From Physcia stellaris (Eukaryota > Ascomycota > Lecanoromycetes > Caliciales > Physciaceae), in the NCBI GenBank assembly GCA_018902385.1, contig JABSSW010000014.1:248001-312000 (forward strand): a stretch of 64,000 nt of DNA, written 5' to 3'. The position numbers were made by a program, and so were the translations under genes. This document shows, in pieces, positions 33,132-43,455 of this stretch (positions are counted from its first letter, which is position 1; each line of letters starts with the position of its first letter). The notes under the pieces were generated by a model that saw only the letters and a list, made by a program, of their open reading frames with translations, made no database searches and was not told the DNA's origin.

Positions 33132-35470
33132 TCAAATCTCTCCATCTTCCTCAGCGTAATCAACCTTCTTCGCCCTCCCGCTCTGTCGTTTCGGAGCCAC
33201 TTTCCCCTTTCTCGGAGCCGGCGCAGGCGTTCCCTCCTCCTCCGATAACTCAGGAAGAGCGTCAGACTCCTCTTCGTCGCTCATTGACGGCATTGGTACG
33301 CTCTTCGCCGCCTTCTTCGCCGGGGTGTTCTTTTTCTTGCCATTCCCACTGACACCGCTTTTCGCTGTGGGGGCTTTCGCCTTCTTGGCAGCCGGTGTAG
33401 CATCCACACCCTCCTCCTGCTTGAGTTCGCCTTCCAGCTCTTCAGCGGCTTTGGCGGCTTCTGCGGCCGCTTCACCCTTCTTCGCGGGCGTCGCCTTGCT
33501 TTCGGCGTCCTTCTTCTCGGCTTTGGGCTTGACCACGCGCTTGACGGGCCTGAGCCACTCTTCCATCCCCGGAGGCCAGTAGACGCGGCCTTCGGGGCCG
33601 CCCATGCCCACTTCATCGTCTGGGATCACGGGCTGCACTGGGTCTTCTTCGATTTCAATGGTTTCCTCCGCGGCGTCGAGTTCATCGTCTTCGTCTTTCA
33701 CTTTCTTGGACTTCTTCTTTGGGGTTCTTTTCTTCTTGGGGATCGGCCATGGCTTGTTATCATCTTTCCGCACATGAGGGATGATATCATTGAATGTGTC
33801 GAAGCCTGGCAATTTGAATGTACGTAGTAGCTCGAAGACTGCTTGTTCTTTGTCTTTGGCCTCGATCATGAGATCCATGTCCGGCGGACAGGGCGGTAGC
33901 GTCGCGACTCTCGCGCTGTGCTTTCGCCTTTGCCGCCCTGTGATTGCTGCTGGGGTTGGCTCGCTGTAGTGCATTTTTGGCGTGATGTTTTTACGTTTCC
34001 ACGTTGCGAGAATGCGAGGGAAGAGATCTATGATGTCTTTTGTGCCTTCTCTGATTTTGTCTGAGTCGAAGATGATGTTGTGGTGGTGGAAGTCAAGAAC
34101 AAAGGGGATATTGAGTTCTTCACAGATGGGCAGGAGGTCGTGGACGGAGTAGCATACGTCGTCGTTCTCAAGTACAAGCCGCTTCTTCACGTTTTCGGGA
34201 AGCTTAACATAGTTTTCACGAAATCTTTGCAGCGTCGCAGGTTTGTCGCCAAAGACACCTCCCAGGTGAAGGATCATGACTGCATCGCGGTCTTGCTGCG
34301 GAGGAAGTTTGAGTAGATCGAGCAGCTCGGCGTGATAGTCCAGATCACGTAGAGCGTTGTCAATGACTTGTTTTCGTGGCGAGCCCAATTGCGTAAATTG
34401 ACCTGGATGTGTCGTCAATCGATGTCCCAACTCCGCAGCGACCTTGCCGGCTTCGCCCAACGCCTCAGCGGCGAAAGGAGCGAGCTTATACCCATACTCC
34501 GGATGACTAGCGAATGGGAACATTTCGCTACTGAGTCGCATAAATTTGATGCCATATCGGTCATTCCATCTCAGCATTTTTGGTATGTCGCGTGCGTTTG
34601 CCAAGCCCAGACTCTCGACAAATGCTTGTCCACGTTCTATACTCGCGGGCTGCTCCTTATCAGGACGGTTTTTGGTGGCATGTGGGGGCTCGTTCGGATC
34701 TCTCAGTGGATGGCGGTTTTCGAGGATCGAAGCTATGCGACAGGTTCGAGAGGTGAACACGGGAGGATTGGAGAAGCGGAGATAGGTGCAGAGGCAAGCC
34801 TGATAGTATCAGCATAAGTATGGAAAGAAGGGTTGACTTCACCAACATAGCCTATCCTGCCTTTCCATGGCAACGGTAGATAGTCGCTATTTACAGGCGG
34901 TGGTCGAGACAAAGCAGCTTGTATCTCTTCCTCGTCTGCCTCCTCAAGCGCGTCATTGTCTGGGTCCAAAAACTGTGGCTCTTTGCTTGTTTCTTTCTTG
35001 GCCTTCGCAATATCAGCCTGCTTCGGTGCAGCTTTCCCGGCAGTTACACCATTGGCTTTCTTGTCGGCAGGCGCTTTCGGTCCTTTCGCTGCTGGCTTGG
35101 GTTTCACAGGCGACTCAACGTCGGACATCTCGGATAGCGATGAGTCTGAATCCGCACCGTTCGTGAGAGAGGGGACGTCTTCGTCCTCGGTTTCGACCTG
35201 TCTTCCAACGTCCATGCCAGCCTGCTCAAGGTCCATTTGCTCGTCCGATTCAGAAGCATCTGGTGATGCGCGCAATGGACCAGGTGCATCAAGGACATTG
35301 GCGTTGATGTTTGGGTTTGTGGACATCGATGGCTTAGGTTTTGCTGCAGATGGCTTTCGTTGGCTCGCTCTTCTCTTAGGCGGTGGTTCATCGTCGAAGG
35401 TAGGTGGTGGAATGGGAACAGTGGTGATGGGCGCCTCATGGGCTAAGCTCGAAGACTTTCTCTTCGGCAT
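33132..35470 (-). CDS. uve1: UV-damage endonuclease UVDE
   Basis: UVDE nicks DNA 5' of UV photoproducts and some other lesions, starting an excision pathway independent of classical NER (fission yeast Uve1, Neurospora Mus-18). Two exons: 35470-34847 and 34799-33132, over a 47-bp intron with a GTTGGT donor, giving 763 residues. After a disordered, charged N-terminus of about 200 residues, the TIM-barrel starts LPWKGRIGY|ACLCTYLRFSNPP across the splice and continues with SRTCRIASILENR, RLSSEMFPFASHPEYGY, HRLTTHPGQFTQLGSP, MILHLGGVFGDK, RLVLENDD and PFVLDFHHHN. These hold the His/Glu/Asp residues that bind the three metals. A Lys-rich tail (PKKKRTPKKKSKK) could serve nuclear import. Unlike fission yeast Uve1 it carries a long basic/acidic extension after the barrel. 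Confidence 0.95.
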
Positions 35471-36315
35471 GGTGAGAGCGCAATGAGCGCGAAAAACCGA
35501 ACGGTGCGAGGCCTTGGAGACTGAACAGGAGGACTTTGTAGTAGGGAAAAGAGGGAATCTCAACCGATAGCTAGATACTACGATCGATCTGTATGCTTTC
35601 TCAGCGCACGAAAGTAGACTCCTGCTTGACATACAGGAGATTATGAGGTTGTAATACTTAAGAAGGATCGAGGTCGCGACGCGAGATTTCGGCAATGTTA
35701 GAGTATGAAGATCTGAGTGCTAATTCAGGGTCTTGGACGTCATTGTGCCGTCCGAAAATGTGCCTGACATTGCCTTAAATTTCAGGCCATAATCGCGAAA
35801 TCATCATATTGGCTCCAAACACCAGGCATATCTTTTCATCCAAATTTTCTAAAGATTTCTTATCCCATGGCCTAAAAGTAAGTGGTGCTAACTGTCATGA
35901 TACACAGACAAATCTGCGACTACCCGGCTTGGGACGAAATTAGAAGATGGTGTTATCTGCTTAATATACTTCGTGCCAAAGACGGTACGCATCTTGTCAC
36001 AATGGATAGATCAGTGACGATGCATCAGGGGAAAGTAGTACCACACCAGACCATGGCATACCAACTTGTAAACAAGCGCCATACCATTCGCAAAGTAGAA
36101 TACAGTCCACAAAGCGCAAGCTAAAGCCCACATCATGCCATAAAGGAATGAACGAAGGAGAAAAACGCCCACAGAGCCATCGTACATCCCTCTAAACGCA
36201 TATCCACCCTGATCGCCTGATCCATCCTCCATCCTGCCCATCCAAGCCCCCTCGCGACTCCCCAATTATCCACCTCATCCCCCTCCCTACCCACCCGCCG
36301 TCGCCGTCACCGGCT
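35471..36315. other. Intergenic, no gene seen
   Basis: Promoter side of uve1 and downstream side of the Ser/Thr-repeat gene. A C-rich tract lies at about 36230-36310. No repeat with defined ends. Confidence 0.5.
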
Positions 36316-37344
36316 TCACAGCCAACACGCCCCCCACACAAACCATGCCCGCCGGGACCCTCCCCATACTAACGATGCCCCCTCCAATACAAACCCCATA
36401 AGTCCCACCCATACCCTGACACACCACACCCCCTCCTCCTCACTCTGACACGTTCCCTTGGTAACCAATCCAATCCGACCGTCGATACAGACCGTCCCCG
36501 CCGCCGTCGCGCCTAGGGAAACCCATTCGTTGACGCCCTGCGAGACGGAGCTGCAGATCGAGAAGCTGGAGTTCGAGTCGCAGCGGATCGTGCTGGGGGT
36601 GCAGCCGCCGGCTTGCGGGAGGATGGGGAATGGTGGGTGGATCATGGAGGGGGATGTGAAGCCTGGGGTTGGTGCCGATGAGGAGGTGCTGCTTCTGGTT
36701 GGGAGTGGAGAGGTGGATGACGTCGTTGGTGCAGAGGAGGGGATGCTGCTTCGGGTGAGGAGGGGATTTCGCGTGAGGATGCTGCTTGGGGTGAAGAGGG
36801 GAGTTCGCGTGGTGGTGCTGCTTCGGGTGAGGATGCTGCTTGGGGCAAGGAGGGGATTTCGCGTGAGGATGCTGCTTGGGGCAAGGAGGGGATTTCGCGT
36901 GAGGATGCTGCTTGGGGTGAAGAGGGGAGTTCGCGTGGTGGTGCTGCTTCGGGTGAGGATGCTGCTTGGGGCGAGGAGGGGATTTCGCGTGAGGATGCTG
37001 CTTGGGGTGAAGAGGGGAGTTCGCGTGAGGGTGCTGCTTCGAGTGGGGCTGCTGCTTCGGGTGAGGGTGCTGTTTCGGGTGAGGAAAGAAGGCGTGGATG
37101 TAGTGGCTGGGAGTGGGATGACAATTCTGGTTATGTTGACTTGGCTGACGTCGACTTGAGCAATGCGGTCGATGCTGTTCGCGGTGTGATTCGTGGTACT
37201 GTTTGGGATGGCAGTTGGGTGTAGGAAAAGGCTGCCGGATGCTGTTGGGGTCAATGCCAGTGTGCTGTTGTTGAATGGGTACGGTGGTGCCGCGTTTACT
37301 AGAGTAAGGACGGAGAGGAAGGCTGGCGTCAGGAGTGATCGCAT
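36316..37344 (-). CDS. Secreted Ser/Thr-repeat protein with CBM19-like C-terminus
   Basis: The open frame is longer upstream, but the Met at 37344 is chosen because it starts a signal peptide (MRSLLTPAFLSVLTLVNA), giving 342 residues. The centre is a tandem array of 12-residue units such as PLLAPSSILTRN and PLFTPSSILTRN, interrupted by STTTRT, about half Ser/Thr and thus probably O-mannosylated as an extended cell-wall stalk. The C-terminal region (CTPSTIRCDSNSSFSICSS, later GATAAGTVCIDGRIG) has the cysteine spacing and GTVCIDG text of fungal chitin-binding CBM19-like domains. The last 30 residues are Trp-rich and atypical; an unrecognised intron near the C-terminus is possible. Likely cell-wall or extracellular protein. 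Confidence 0.65.
   Translation of the reverse strand: MRSLLTPAFLSVLTLVNAAPPYPFNNSTLALTPTASGSLFLHPTAIPNSTTNHTANSIDRIAQVDVSQVNITRIVIPLPATTSTPSFLTRNSTLTRSSSPTRSSTLTRTPLFTPSSILTRNPLLAPSSILTRSSTTTRTPLFTPSSILTRNPLLAPSSILTRNPLLAPSSILTRSSTTTRTPLFTPSSILTRNPLLTRSSIPSSAPTTSSTSPLPTRSSTSSSAPTPGFTSPSMIHPPFPILPQAGGCTPSTIRCDSNSSFSICSSVSQGVNEWVSLGATAAGTVCIDGRIGLVTKGTCQSEEEGVWCVRVWVGLMGFVLEGASLVWGGSRRAWFVWGACWL
36741..37080. repeat. Coding minisatellite, 36-bp unit
   Basis: Tandem units such as GAGGATGCTGCTTGGGGCAA GGAGGGGATTTCGCGT (36 bp, 12 codons on the minus strand), with variants that alternate in blocks. A block of units plus an 18-bp spacer is itself repeated, giving a higher-order pattern. The reading frame is kept throughout. 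Confidence 0.9.
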
Positions 37345-37629
37345 CTTCGCGATGTTTCTGGCAGCTGTTAGTTCAGGTTGTTTAGGAGAAAGACGAGAAG
37401 AGGGTAGGATATAAGTAACTATGGGGGTAAACAAGTAGAAAGACTGATAAAATACGAGGAATGTGGCGATCACAACATAGCGTGATAGCCCACCCAGAGA
37501 GTGAGACGCAAGTCTGCGTGTGATCCATCCGCCCAATTTCTATTGTCTATCTTGATTGTACGTCGGTCGAAGTCTTGTCTCGACTTTGTCCTCTCTGTCG
37601 CCGACTTTGCCAATTTCAATATATACAAC

Positions 37630-38886
37630 TTATGACTTACGGTCTGGGAAAGTCTTATCAAAGTCGGTTAATGTGAAGCGATACCTCACATCATTGACAT
37701 TGACACGCTCCACAGCCTCCTTGCAACCCTTCTCTCCTACCGGTAGCGTCTCAATCATCGGTTTCAGCTTCTTATCCGCTGCAAGCTTGAGCATCTTCAG
37801 CATCTCCGGACGCGAGCCAATATGGCTTGCGCTCAGTGCACAACCATTGGAAGTGAAGTCCTGGGCCATCATCTCTGGCAATGGCTTGTCAGGTAAACCA
37901 ACGTTGTGGAAGGTACCATTAATGGCCAAGGTAGACATATATTCCTTTAGATTGAATTCATGCGTCATATCAGCGCAGTTGAGGATGAAATCGAATTTGA
38001 AAGCCCAGGGTTTTGCCCAGTCCTTGTCTCCTGTGCAGATGAAGTCTTTGGCACCCAAAGCTAATGCATCTTTCTTCTTCTCGGGCGAATGCGATATGGC
38101 GTAGGTCTCTGCACCCATAGCAGCCGCCCAAAGGACACCAAAGTGACCGAGACCACCGCTAAAGGAATTCAGCTAAGATCAATACTCTGTGTAGATGTTT
38201 GTATTCCACTCACATTCCTAGGATGGCCACCTTTTTGCCTGGCCCACAACCAGCGCGAAGCAACGGGCTATAGGTGGTGAGACCAGCACACATCATGGGC
38301 GCAGCGTCCTCGGTAGAAATGGCGTCCGGGATCGGAAAGGTGAAGTACTCATGAGCCCGGATGTGGCTGGCATATCCGCCCTGGGCAATAACCCCACTCT
38401 TTGGGTATGGGGCGCCATATGTGTCTAACTTGGTTACTTTCCCGACTGCTGAAGATGGCACGGAAACTTTTACTTACCAACCTTGTGAGGGCAGTAGTTC
38501 TCGTTGTCCGACTTGCAAATGTCGCACTCGAGGCAGGCTTGGATTTGAGCGCCTACACCGACACGATCACCAACTTTGCAAGTCGAAACCTTGTCACCAA
38601 CCCGGATTGCCTTGCCAATGACCTCATGTCCGACGCAGATGGGTAGAGGAGCCTCTCCCCATCCTCCATTGATGGTGTGAACGTCGGAGCCGCAGACACC
38701 ACAAGCATCGATCTTGATATCGATATCACGATCTTCGAATGGCTTTACTTTGAACTGTTGTGAAGGTAATGATCAATAGAGAGGTCACTGCGAACAAAGT
38801 AGACTCTTTACCTCCTTTTTCTCGAAATCACTCCACTTGTCCTGCGAATTGATCATGTAGCCCTCAAACTGATCTGGGTAAGGCAT
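37630..38886 (-). CDS. Zinc-dependent NADP alcohol dehydrogenase (ADH6/cinnamyl type)
   Basis: A medium-chain dehydrogenase that reduces aldehydes or oxidises alcohols with NADP(H). Four exons: 38886-38812, 38754-38482, 38428-38214 and 38158-37630 (introns of 57, 53 and 55 bp), giving 363 residues. Catalytic zinc ligands: CGVCGSDVHT and GHEVIG. Structural zinc: the four Cys of CLECDICKSDNENYC. The Rossmann turn is GMGGLGHFG-like and spans the third splice. The N-terminus (YPDQFEGYMINSQDKWSDFE) and AQGGYASHIRAHEYFTFPIP match yeast Adh6/Adh7 and cinnamyl-alcohol-type enzymes. The second intron uses a GTTGGT donor, chosen because it restores CPHK|LDTYGAPYP. It is divergently arranged with another dehydrogenase. 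Confidence 0.93.
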
Positions 38887-39579
38887 CTTGAAATGTGTCA
38901 ATTGCAATTTGCAATCTCCTAGTAAATGTAAAATCGAGTGTGAATTGAGTAGGTGGACGATAGAAGCTCGGATGAACGGCAAGCAATGTGAAGGAGCAGT
39001 TTAAATAGTGAATCGACGGGGGCGACGAGTGCTTGCAAGAAATTCTCTGCGCGCGAAGCAAGAATTATGTCATTACCGCAAGGGCCGGCAGATGAAGTCC
39101 GCATCGTAGCGCGTAGTCGGAAGCCAAAGAGCGCAGGTCGACGTTCTAGAGCATCCGGATCTTGCGGACCGACAGTGTGTGTGTGTATGTCATCGCAAAG
39201 GAAGAGTAGTATGGGGTGTTGCAGAGCCTCCGGATCCTGCACGGAAGGATGTGCCTCCGGTGGGGATGTATTTGTGATTGTCGTCAGCTTCCAGGTAGAG
39301 ACCACCTGTTATTGTCTTGTTCGAGAAGGCACAGTAAAGTATCCTTCTTTGCGCAAGAGGCTTGCCGTGAGTCGTGACCGCAGTGCTTTACCCCGCCATG
39401 ACATATGTCCGAGGTGGGGACGTGGGGTTCAGGAGGCTTCTCCGGCAGAGTCTCCGAATCTGAACATCAGAGGTAGCCATTACAGAGCATCCGCTTCGAC
39501 CTGAGGACTGAGTTGATTTGATCAACAACATCTGTTGCCGAACTCCGATCAAAAGCATAGACTGACCGTATCTAACAAT
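38887..39579. promoter_or_regulatory. Shared divergent promoter of two dehydrogenase genes
   Basis: 693 bp between two start codons pointing apart. It contains two related words, GAGCATCCGGATCTTGCGGA (39149-39168) and GAGCCTCCGGATCCTGCACG (39224-39243), 75 bp apart in direct orientation, plus a short GTGT microsatellite at 39176. The CCGGAT repeat could be a regulatory site, which is inference. Confidence 0.5.
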
Positions 39580-40902
39580 ATGATGAAAGCATTGAGATTC
39601 CATGGCCAAGGAGACCTCCGCCTCGAAGATGTCGAGATACCAAGATGTGGAAAGGACCAAGTCAAAGTATGAATGTCGAGAGCATTGGCTTGACCAAGCC
39701 CCATTTCTTGTTGACAGACAACAGATCAAGCCTGCATTTGTTGGTATCTGTGGAACAGGTATACATCCTCCAACGTTGGAATGGACTCTTGCCTGAATGC
39801 TCTTGTCCAGATCTTCATGAGTACCTTAGCGGAGCAAGCATCATGCCAACTGCACCTCATCCGATCACCAAGGAGATGGTCCCCTTGACCGTCGGACATG
39901 AGTTCAGTGGTACGGTAGAAGAAGTCGGTGACAACATCAAAGACGTTAAACCCGGTGACCGGGTCGTGGTGCAACCTATCATTTACGACGGCACCTGCGG
40001 CGCTTGTAAGGAGGGCTATATCAACTGCTGTGACAACAATGGTTTCATTGGCTTGAGCGGCATGTGATCGTAATACTGCGCCATCCGTCCCTGCTGACCT
40101 CGGGTATAGGCTGGGGCGGTGGTATTTCCGAGCACGTCGTGGTGCCTCGATACGCTGTGTGTCACATACCCGAAACAGTCTCTCTCGAGGTTGGAGGTAG
40201 GCAATTTATTCCCGGAGTCTCCAAGCCAGCTGAAGCAGTATATAGCTCTTGTCGAGCCCTTGGCAGTCGCGTGGCATGCGGTCAATATCAGTCCACTGAA
40301 GAAAGAAGACTCTGTCCTGGTTCTGGGAGGTGGCCCAATAGGTCTCGCTGTTGTTCAGGCCCTCAAAGCTAAAGGGGCGGCAAAGATAATCCTTTCTGAA
40401 GTAGCTCCGCGGCGGAAAGAGTTTGCTAAGCAGTTCGGAGCAGACTATGTGCTGGATCCGACAAAGGATGACATCGTAGCAAGGGTTCGCGAGATATGCG
40501 ATGGGAAAGGAGCCAACCTGGCCTTTGACGCTGCTGGAGTGCAGCCTGGACTGGACCAAGCAGTCCTTGCCATACGTGCTAGAGGCACCCTCGTCAATAT
40601 TGCTGTGTGGGCCGAGCCAGCCACCATCGTCCCTAACCATTTCACATTCAGAGAACGTCATTATATGGGAATAACGACTTACGTCGAAGGTGATTTCCAG
40701 GAGGTAATCAGCGCCATAGCTTCTGGTGAGTCTGTTCCCCATCCACAAGGTTCTTCTTGCTCAAGCTTGTCTAGGGAGACTGAGACCCGAGTCGATGATC
40801 ACTAAGAAAATCAAAATGGACGAGGTCGAGGAAGAGGGCTACAAGTCCTTGATTAACGATAAGGACAATCAGGTCAAAGTCCTCGTGGAAATCAACCCTT
40901 GA
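39580..40902 (+). CDS. (R,R)-butanediol dehydrogenase-like MDR enzyme
   Basis: A zinc medium-chain dehydrogenase of the BDH/sorbitol-type group. Six exons: 39580-39666, 39725-39758, 39811-40059, 40110-40196, 40246-40725 and 40775-40902, giving 354 residues. MKALRFHGQGDLRLEDVE opens the catalytic domain; VGICGTDLHEYLSG and GHEFSGTVEEVG give zinc ligands; CGACKEGYINCC is the structural-zinc loop; VLVLGGGPIGLAVVQALKA is the NAD-binding turn, and the tail RLRPESMITKKIKMDEV is typical. Likely acts on acetoin/butanediol or another vicinal diol. The third intron (40060-40109) must be read as GC-AG (donor GCATGT, branch TGCTGAC) to join IGLSG with WGGGISEHVV. A second ATG directly follows the first, so the start may be 39583. 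Confidence 0.88.
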
Positions 40903-41608
40903 AGAGGAGTATATCAAGCTCGAGGCAAGGTAGCTGTACCATACAATAAGGCAACTGAACGTGTAAGAGTAAGTAGGAATCATGTTTTATGATGTTTTCA
41001 TAGCGTTCGCGAAGTACCGAGGGGGAACCGGGATGAGGACCTTGACCACCTAAATTTTCGGTGAAAGCGTGGCTAGACGAGAGTGTCCTGACCAAGTTGA
41101 GCCACGCACGATATACACGTCCCGTACTATGAAGATGTATTTAGAGCCCAGAAGCTTTGACAGAGCTGGGCACGAATGTGTGTGATCAAGACTGCAGTTG
41201 TGCCGCAAGTGCTCTCGTGGAACTGACCAGCTTGCGTTAAATATGAAGCTTGGAGAGTCGCGTATCCTTATAAAAGAGACACAGTCTCAACAGCTGCTAG
41301 CAGGAAGATTCGGAATTGCTTGAGACCAATATGGGCTGCAGTCTGGTTAGTTATTGACTCGCAAGAGTACAGTTGCTACCAATCACTCTGATTACGTACT
41401 GACAAGTTCGGAGGATGTTTGACTTGAGCTTGAGGCACCTAGTGAGAGTTGAGGACCCAGCTCGGCTCCCTTGAGCAGTATTTGTCGTTCCTCGTCAATG
41501 TTGAGCTCATATCTAGACCGCTCCCGTTGCGACAATGAGTGTACCGAGAGGAACAAGGGATGTGCTTGGGTCTTTCCCACGGCGCGATCGAGCAGCAAAC
41601 ATGAATTC
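40903..41608. other. Convergent intergenic region, no gene seen
   Basis: Lies between the 3' ends of the butanediol dehydrogenase and CENP-S genes. Short frames on the minus strand (41392-41598) lack conserved features. Confidence 0.5.
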
Positions 41609-42096
41609 TCATCGCTTGTTCGCGGCCTTGCTCTTGGTTGCCTTTTGCTTGTCCAGAAAGCTTTGCAGGACTGATTCTAGGCCTTCGTTGCGCCGAGATA
41701 ATAACATCACGTCGTCAACGGTGATGGTTGTTCTTCCAGCGTGTCTAGTAAACAAACATTAGCTGTGGTCGGGATCAAGGACACAACTAGAGATGTACTT
41801 CGCAAAGCTTTCAAGATCTTGGCTTGTAGTCTCTGATCCGATCATTAGCCACCCTTGGCAACCTCTCGAATGACTCCTTCAATATATACCTATCTGGGCC
41901 CAGACCATCTCTGTCAAAGCCCCTATGAACTGGGGAGTAGCATTGACGCTGAGCTTGAGCGCTTCTTCGTCGACAATTTTGCCGATTGAGAACCAGAGAG
42001 CTGCTTTGAGCTGCTGTGAGAAGTCAGTAGCTGCTCGACTGAGGAGTAGAGATGGCATGCCTCTTCTACGGTTTCGTCGTCTGCATCCGTCATCAT
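41609..42096 (-). CDS. MHF1: CENP-S / MHF1 histone-fold protein
   Basis: CENP-S pairs with CENP-X (MHF2) at kinetochores and stimulates the FANCM/Mph1 helicase at stalled forks. Four exons: 42096-42070, 42013-41890, 41832-41799 and 41744-41609 (introns of 56, 57 and 54 bp), giving 106 residues. The histone fold is complete: LKAALWFSIGKIVDEEALKL, NATPQFIGALTEMVWAQIE, DLESFAKHAGRTTITVDDVM and LLSRRNEGLESVLQSFLDKQ, followed by a Lys-rich tail. The very short first exon (nine codons, MMTDADDET) is set by the splice phase and is the least certain part. Its start lies 273 bp from that of PGA2, so the two probably share a promoter. Confidence 0.9.
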
Positions 42097-42369
42097 GAAC
42101 CACTATAGCCAAAGACTGACAAAGTTACGCATATGCTTGTTCATCGTGAAAAAGCTGGAGTCGTACTCGGTACTGGGGCTTTTGGGGGCCCCGGCAGGCG
42201 GCGCGGCGGGCCGCGATGAATTCTTGATCGGGATTTCGCTCAACGCGAGAACTTTCCTTTATCTTCTTCCACTCGTGCCAGCTTCAGACCTTCTCAGCTT
42301 CAAATAGATACGGATCACGTCCGGCATACTGCTATTCTTTGATTCCGGTCGCCTCATCAGCCGTACTCA

Positions 42370-42801
42370 ATGGACTACTCCACGATCGAGAACATCAAGA
42401 CCTGGCTGCAGGATACAACAGTCTACATTGAGGAAAACGTTGTCAGGCTACCCCGAAAATCATCCATTCGCCTCCTCGTCATCATTGGCGCTTACTGCCT
42501 GTTTCGTCCCTACCTCCTCAAATGGGGTGGCATAAAGCAAACAACCGACTACGACAAGGCGCTTGAGGAAGACGAAGCCGAGGATAGCTCGGCGGCAACC
42601 GAATCTCAGGATGCTTCAGATCATTCTGCCAAAACGACAACAGCCAATGGTGATGACAAAGGGGCTACTTGGGGTGAGAAGGCTCGACAGAGACAGAAGA
42701 GGCCTGTTCGAGAACTTGTGGAGGGGCGTGAGGAAGCGTTTGGTCCAGACGCGGAGTCCGATAAGGAGATTGAGGAGTTTCTTAGAAGGACGGTGAAATA
42801 A
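42370..42801 (+). CDS. PGA2: Protein-trafficking factor Pga2
   Basis: A 143-residue intronless gene. In yeast, Pga2 is an ER membrane protein needed for maturation of Gas1 and alkaline phosphatase. The sequence shows an N-terminal soluble helix (IENIKTWLQDTTVYIEENVV), one membrane segment (SIRLLVIIGAYCLFRPYLL) followed by the family's KWGG, an acidic spacer, and a conserved C-terminal block (WGEKARQRQKRPVRELVEGR, later SDKEIEEFLRR). Size matches the family. It is divergent from the CENP-S gene. Confidence 0.85.
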   Translation: MDYSTIENIKTWLQDTTVYIEENVVRLPRKSSIRLLVIIGAYCLFRPYLLKWGGIKQTTDYDKALEEDEAEDSSAATESQDASDHSAKTTTANGDDKGATWGEKARQRQKRPVRELVEGREEAFGPDAESDKEIEEFLRRTVK

Positions 42802-43455
42802 GGTCAACGAGGGAATGTACATGCAGCGCTACCTGTAAGGCGTCCTGGTCATGCTCTTTGAACGAGAGGAAGGTAATCTATGTAGATGTAACGAGTGCTT
42901 CTATTCATGTTTACGAGGCTCTCGCCACCACTGCGCTTACTTCATCCATACGGACCTTTTCCTGGACGGGGATACGCAGAGTCCAGGCTTGTCGAGGTAC
43001 CAAATCAGGCCCCCCAATCATGCCTCGCAGTCAGCCGTGAAAGCAGACCATCTCATGCTAGCAATGCAGGAAATCTGCAGCTTGCCGATCCGACGTTGAC
43101 CCCTCGGATTTTTGGCCCCCAACCTCGAAAGGATTTTAGCGGTTAAAAGCTCCTCCAAGCTGAACTCACGACCGTTGTCCACCGCTATTTGCCTTCCTCT
43201 TGCTGTCCCTTTTGCAATCCATTTCAGCGAAGAAAGGCGGGGCAGATTGAACAGTGACCGCGGTGGAGACGCTTCCTCCACGCTACTGTTCCCCATTCAT
43301 CGCCTTGCCCTTGCTTGAGCCCTACTCTTCACCACCACTCGTATGATGATGAATGCGTCCACTTGTTTGCTCAATTGTTCTCGGACCTCTACAAGTCTTT
43401 CGATTTTTATTCCTCTCTAGATCGTTGATCTTTACCTTCGCCAACAATATCCAAC
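42802..43455. promoter_or_regulatory. Upstream region of the 952-residue gene
   Basis: A CT-rich leader is visible at about 43320-43450. Short frames earlier in the region are not conserved-looking. No repeats. Confidence 0.45.

Noticed and set aside
34956-35486. Plus-strand frame opposite the uve1 N-terminus
   Set aside because: It mirrors the low-complexity N-terminal exon of uve1; no independent features.
36458-37159. Plus-strand frame through the minisatellite
   Set aside because: Any 36-bp repeat without stops gives open frames on both strands. Only the minus-strand reading has a signal peptide and a Cys-bearing C-terminus.
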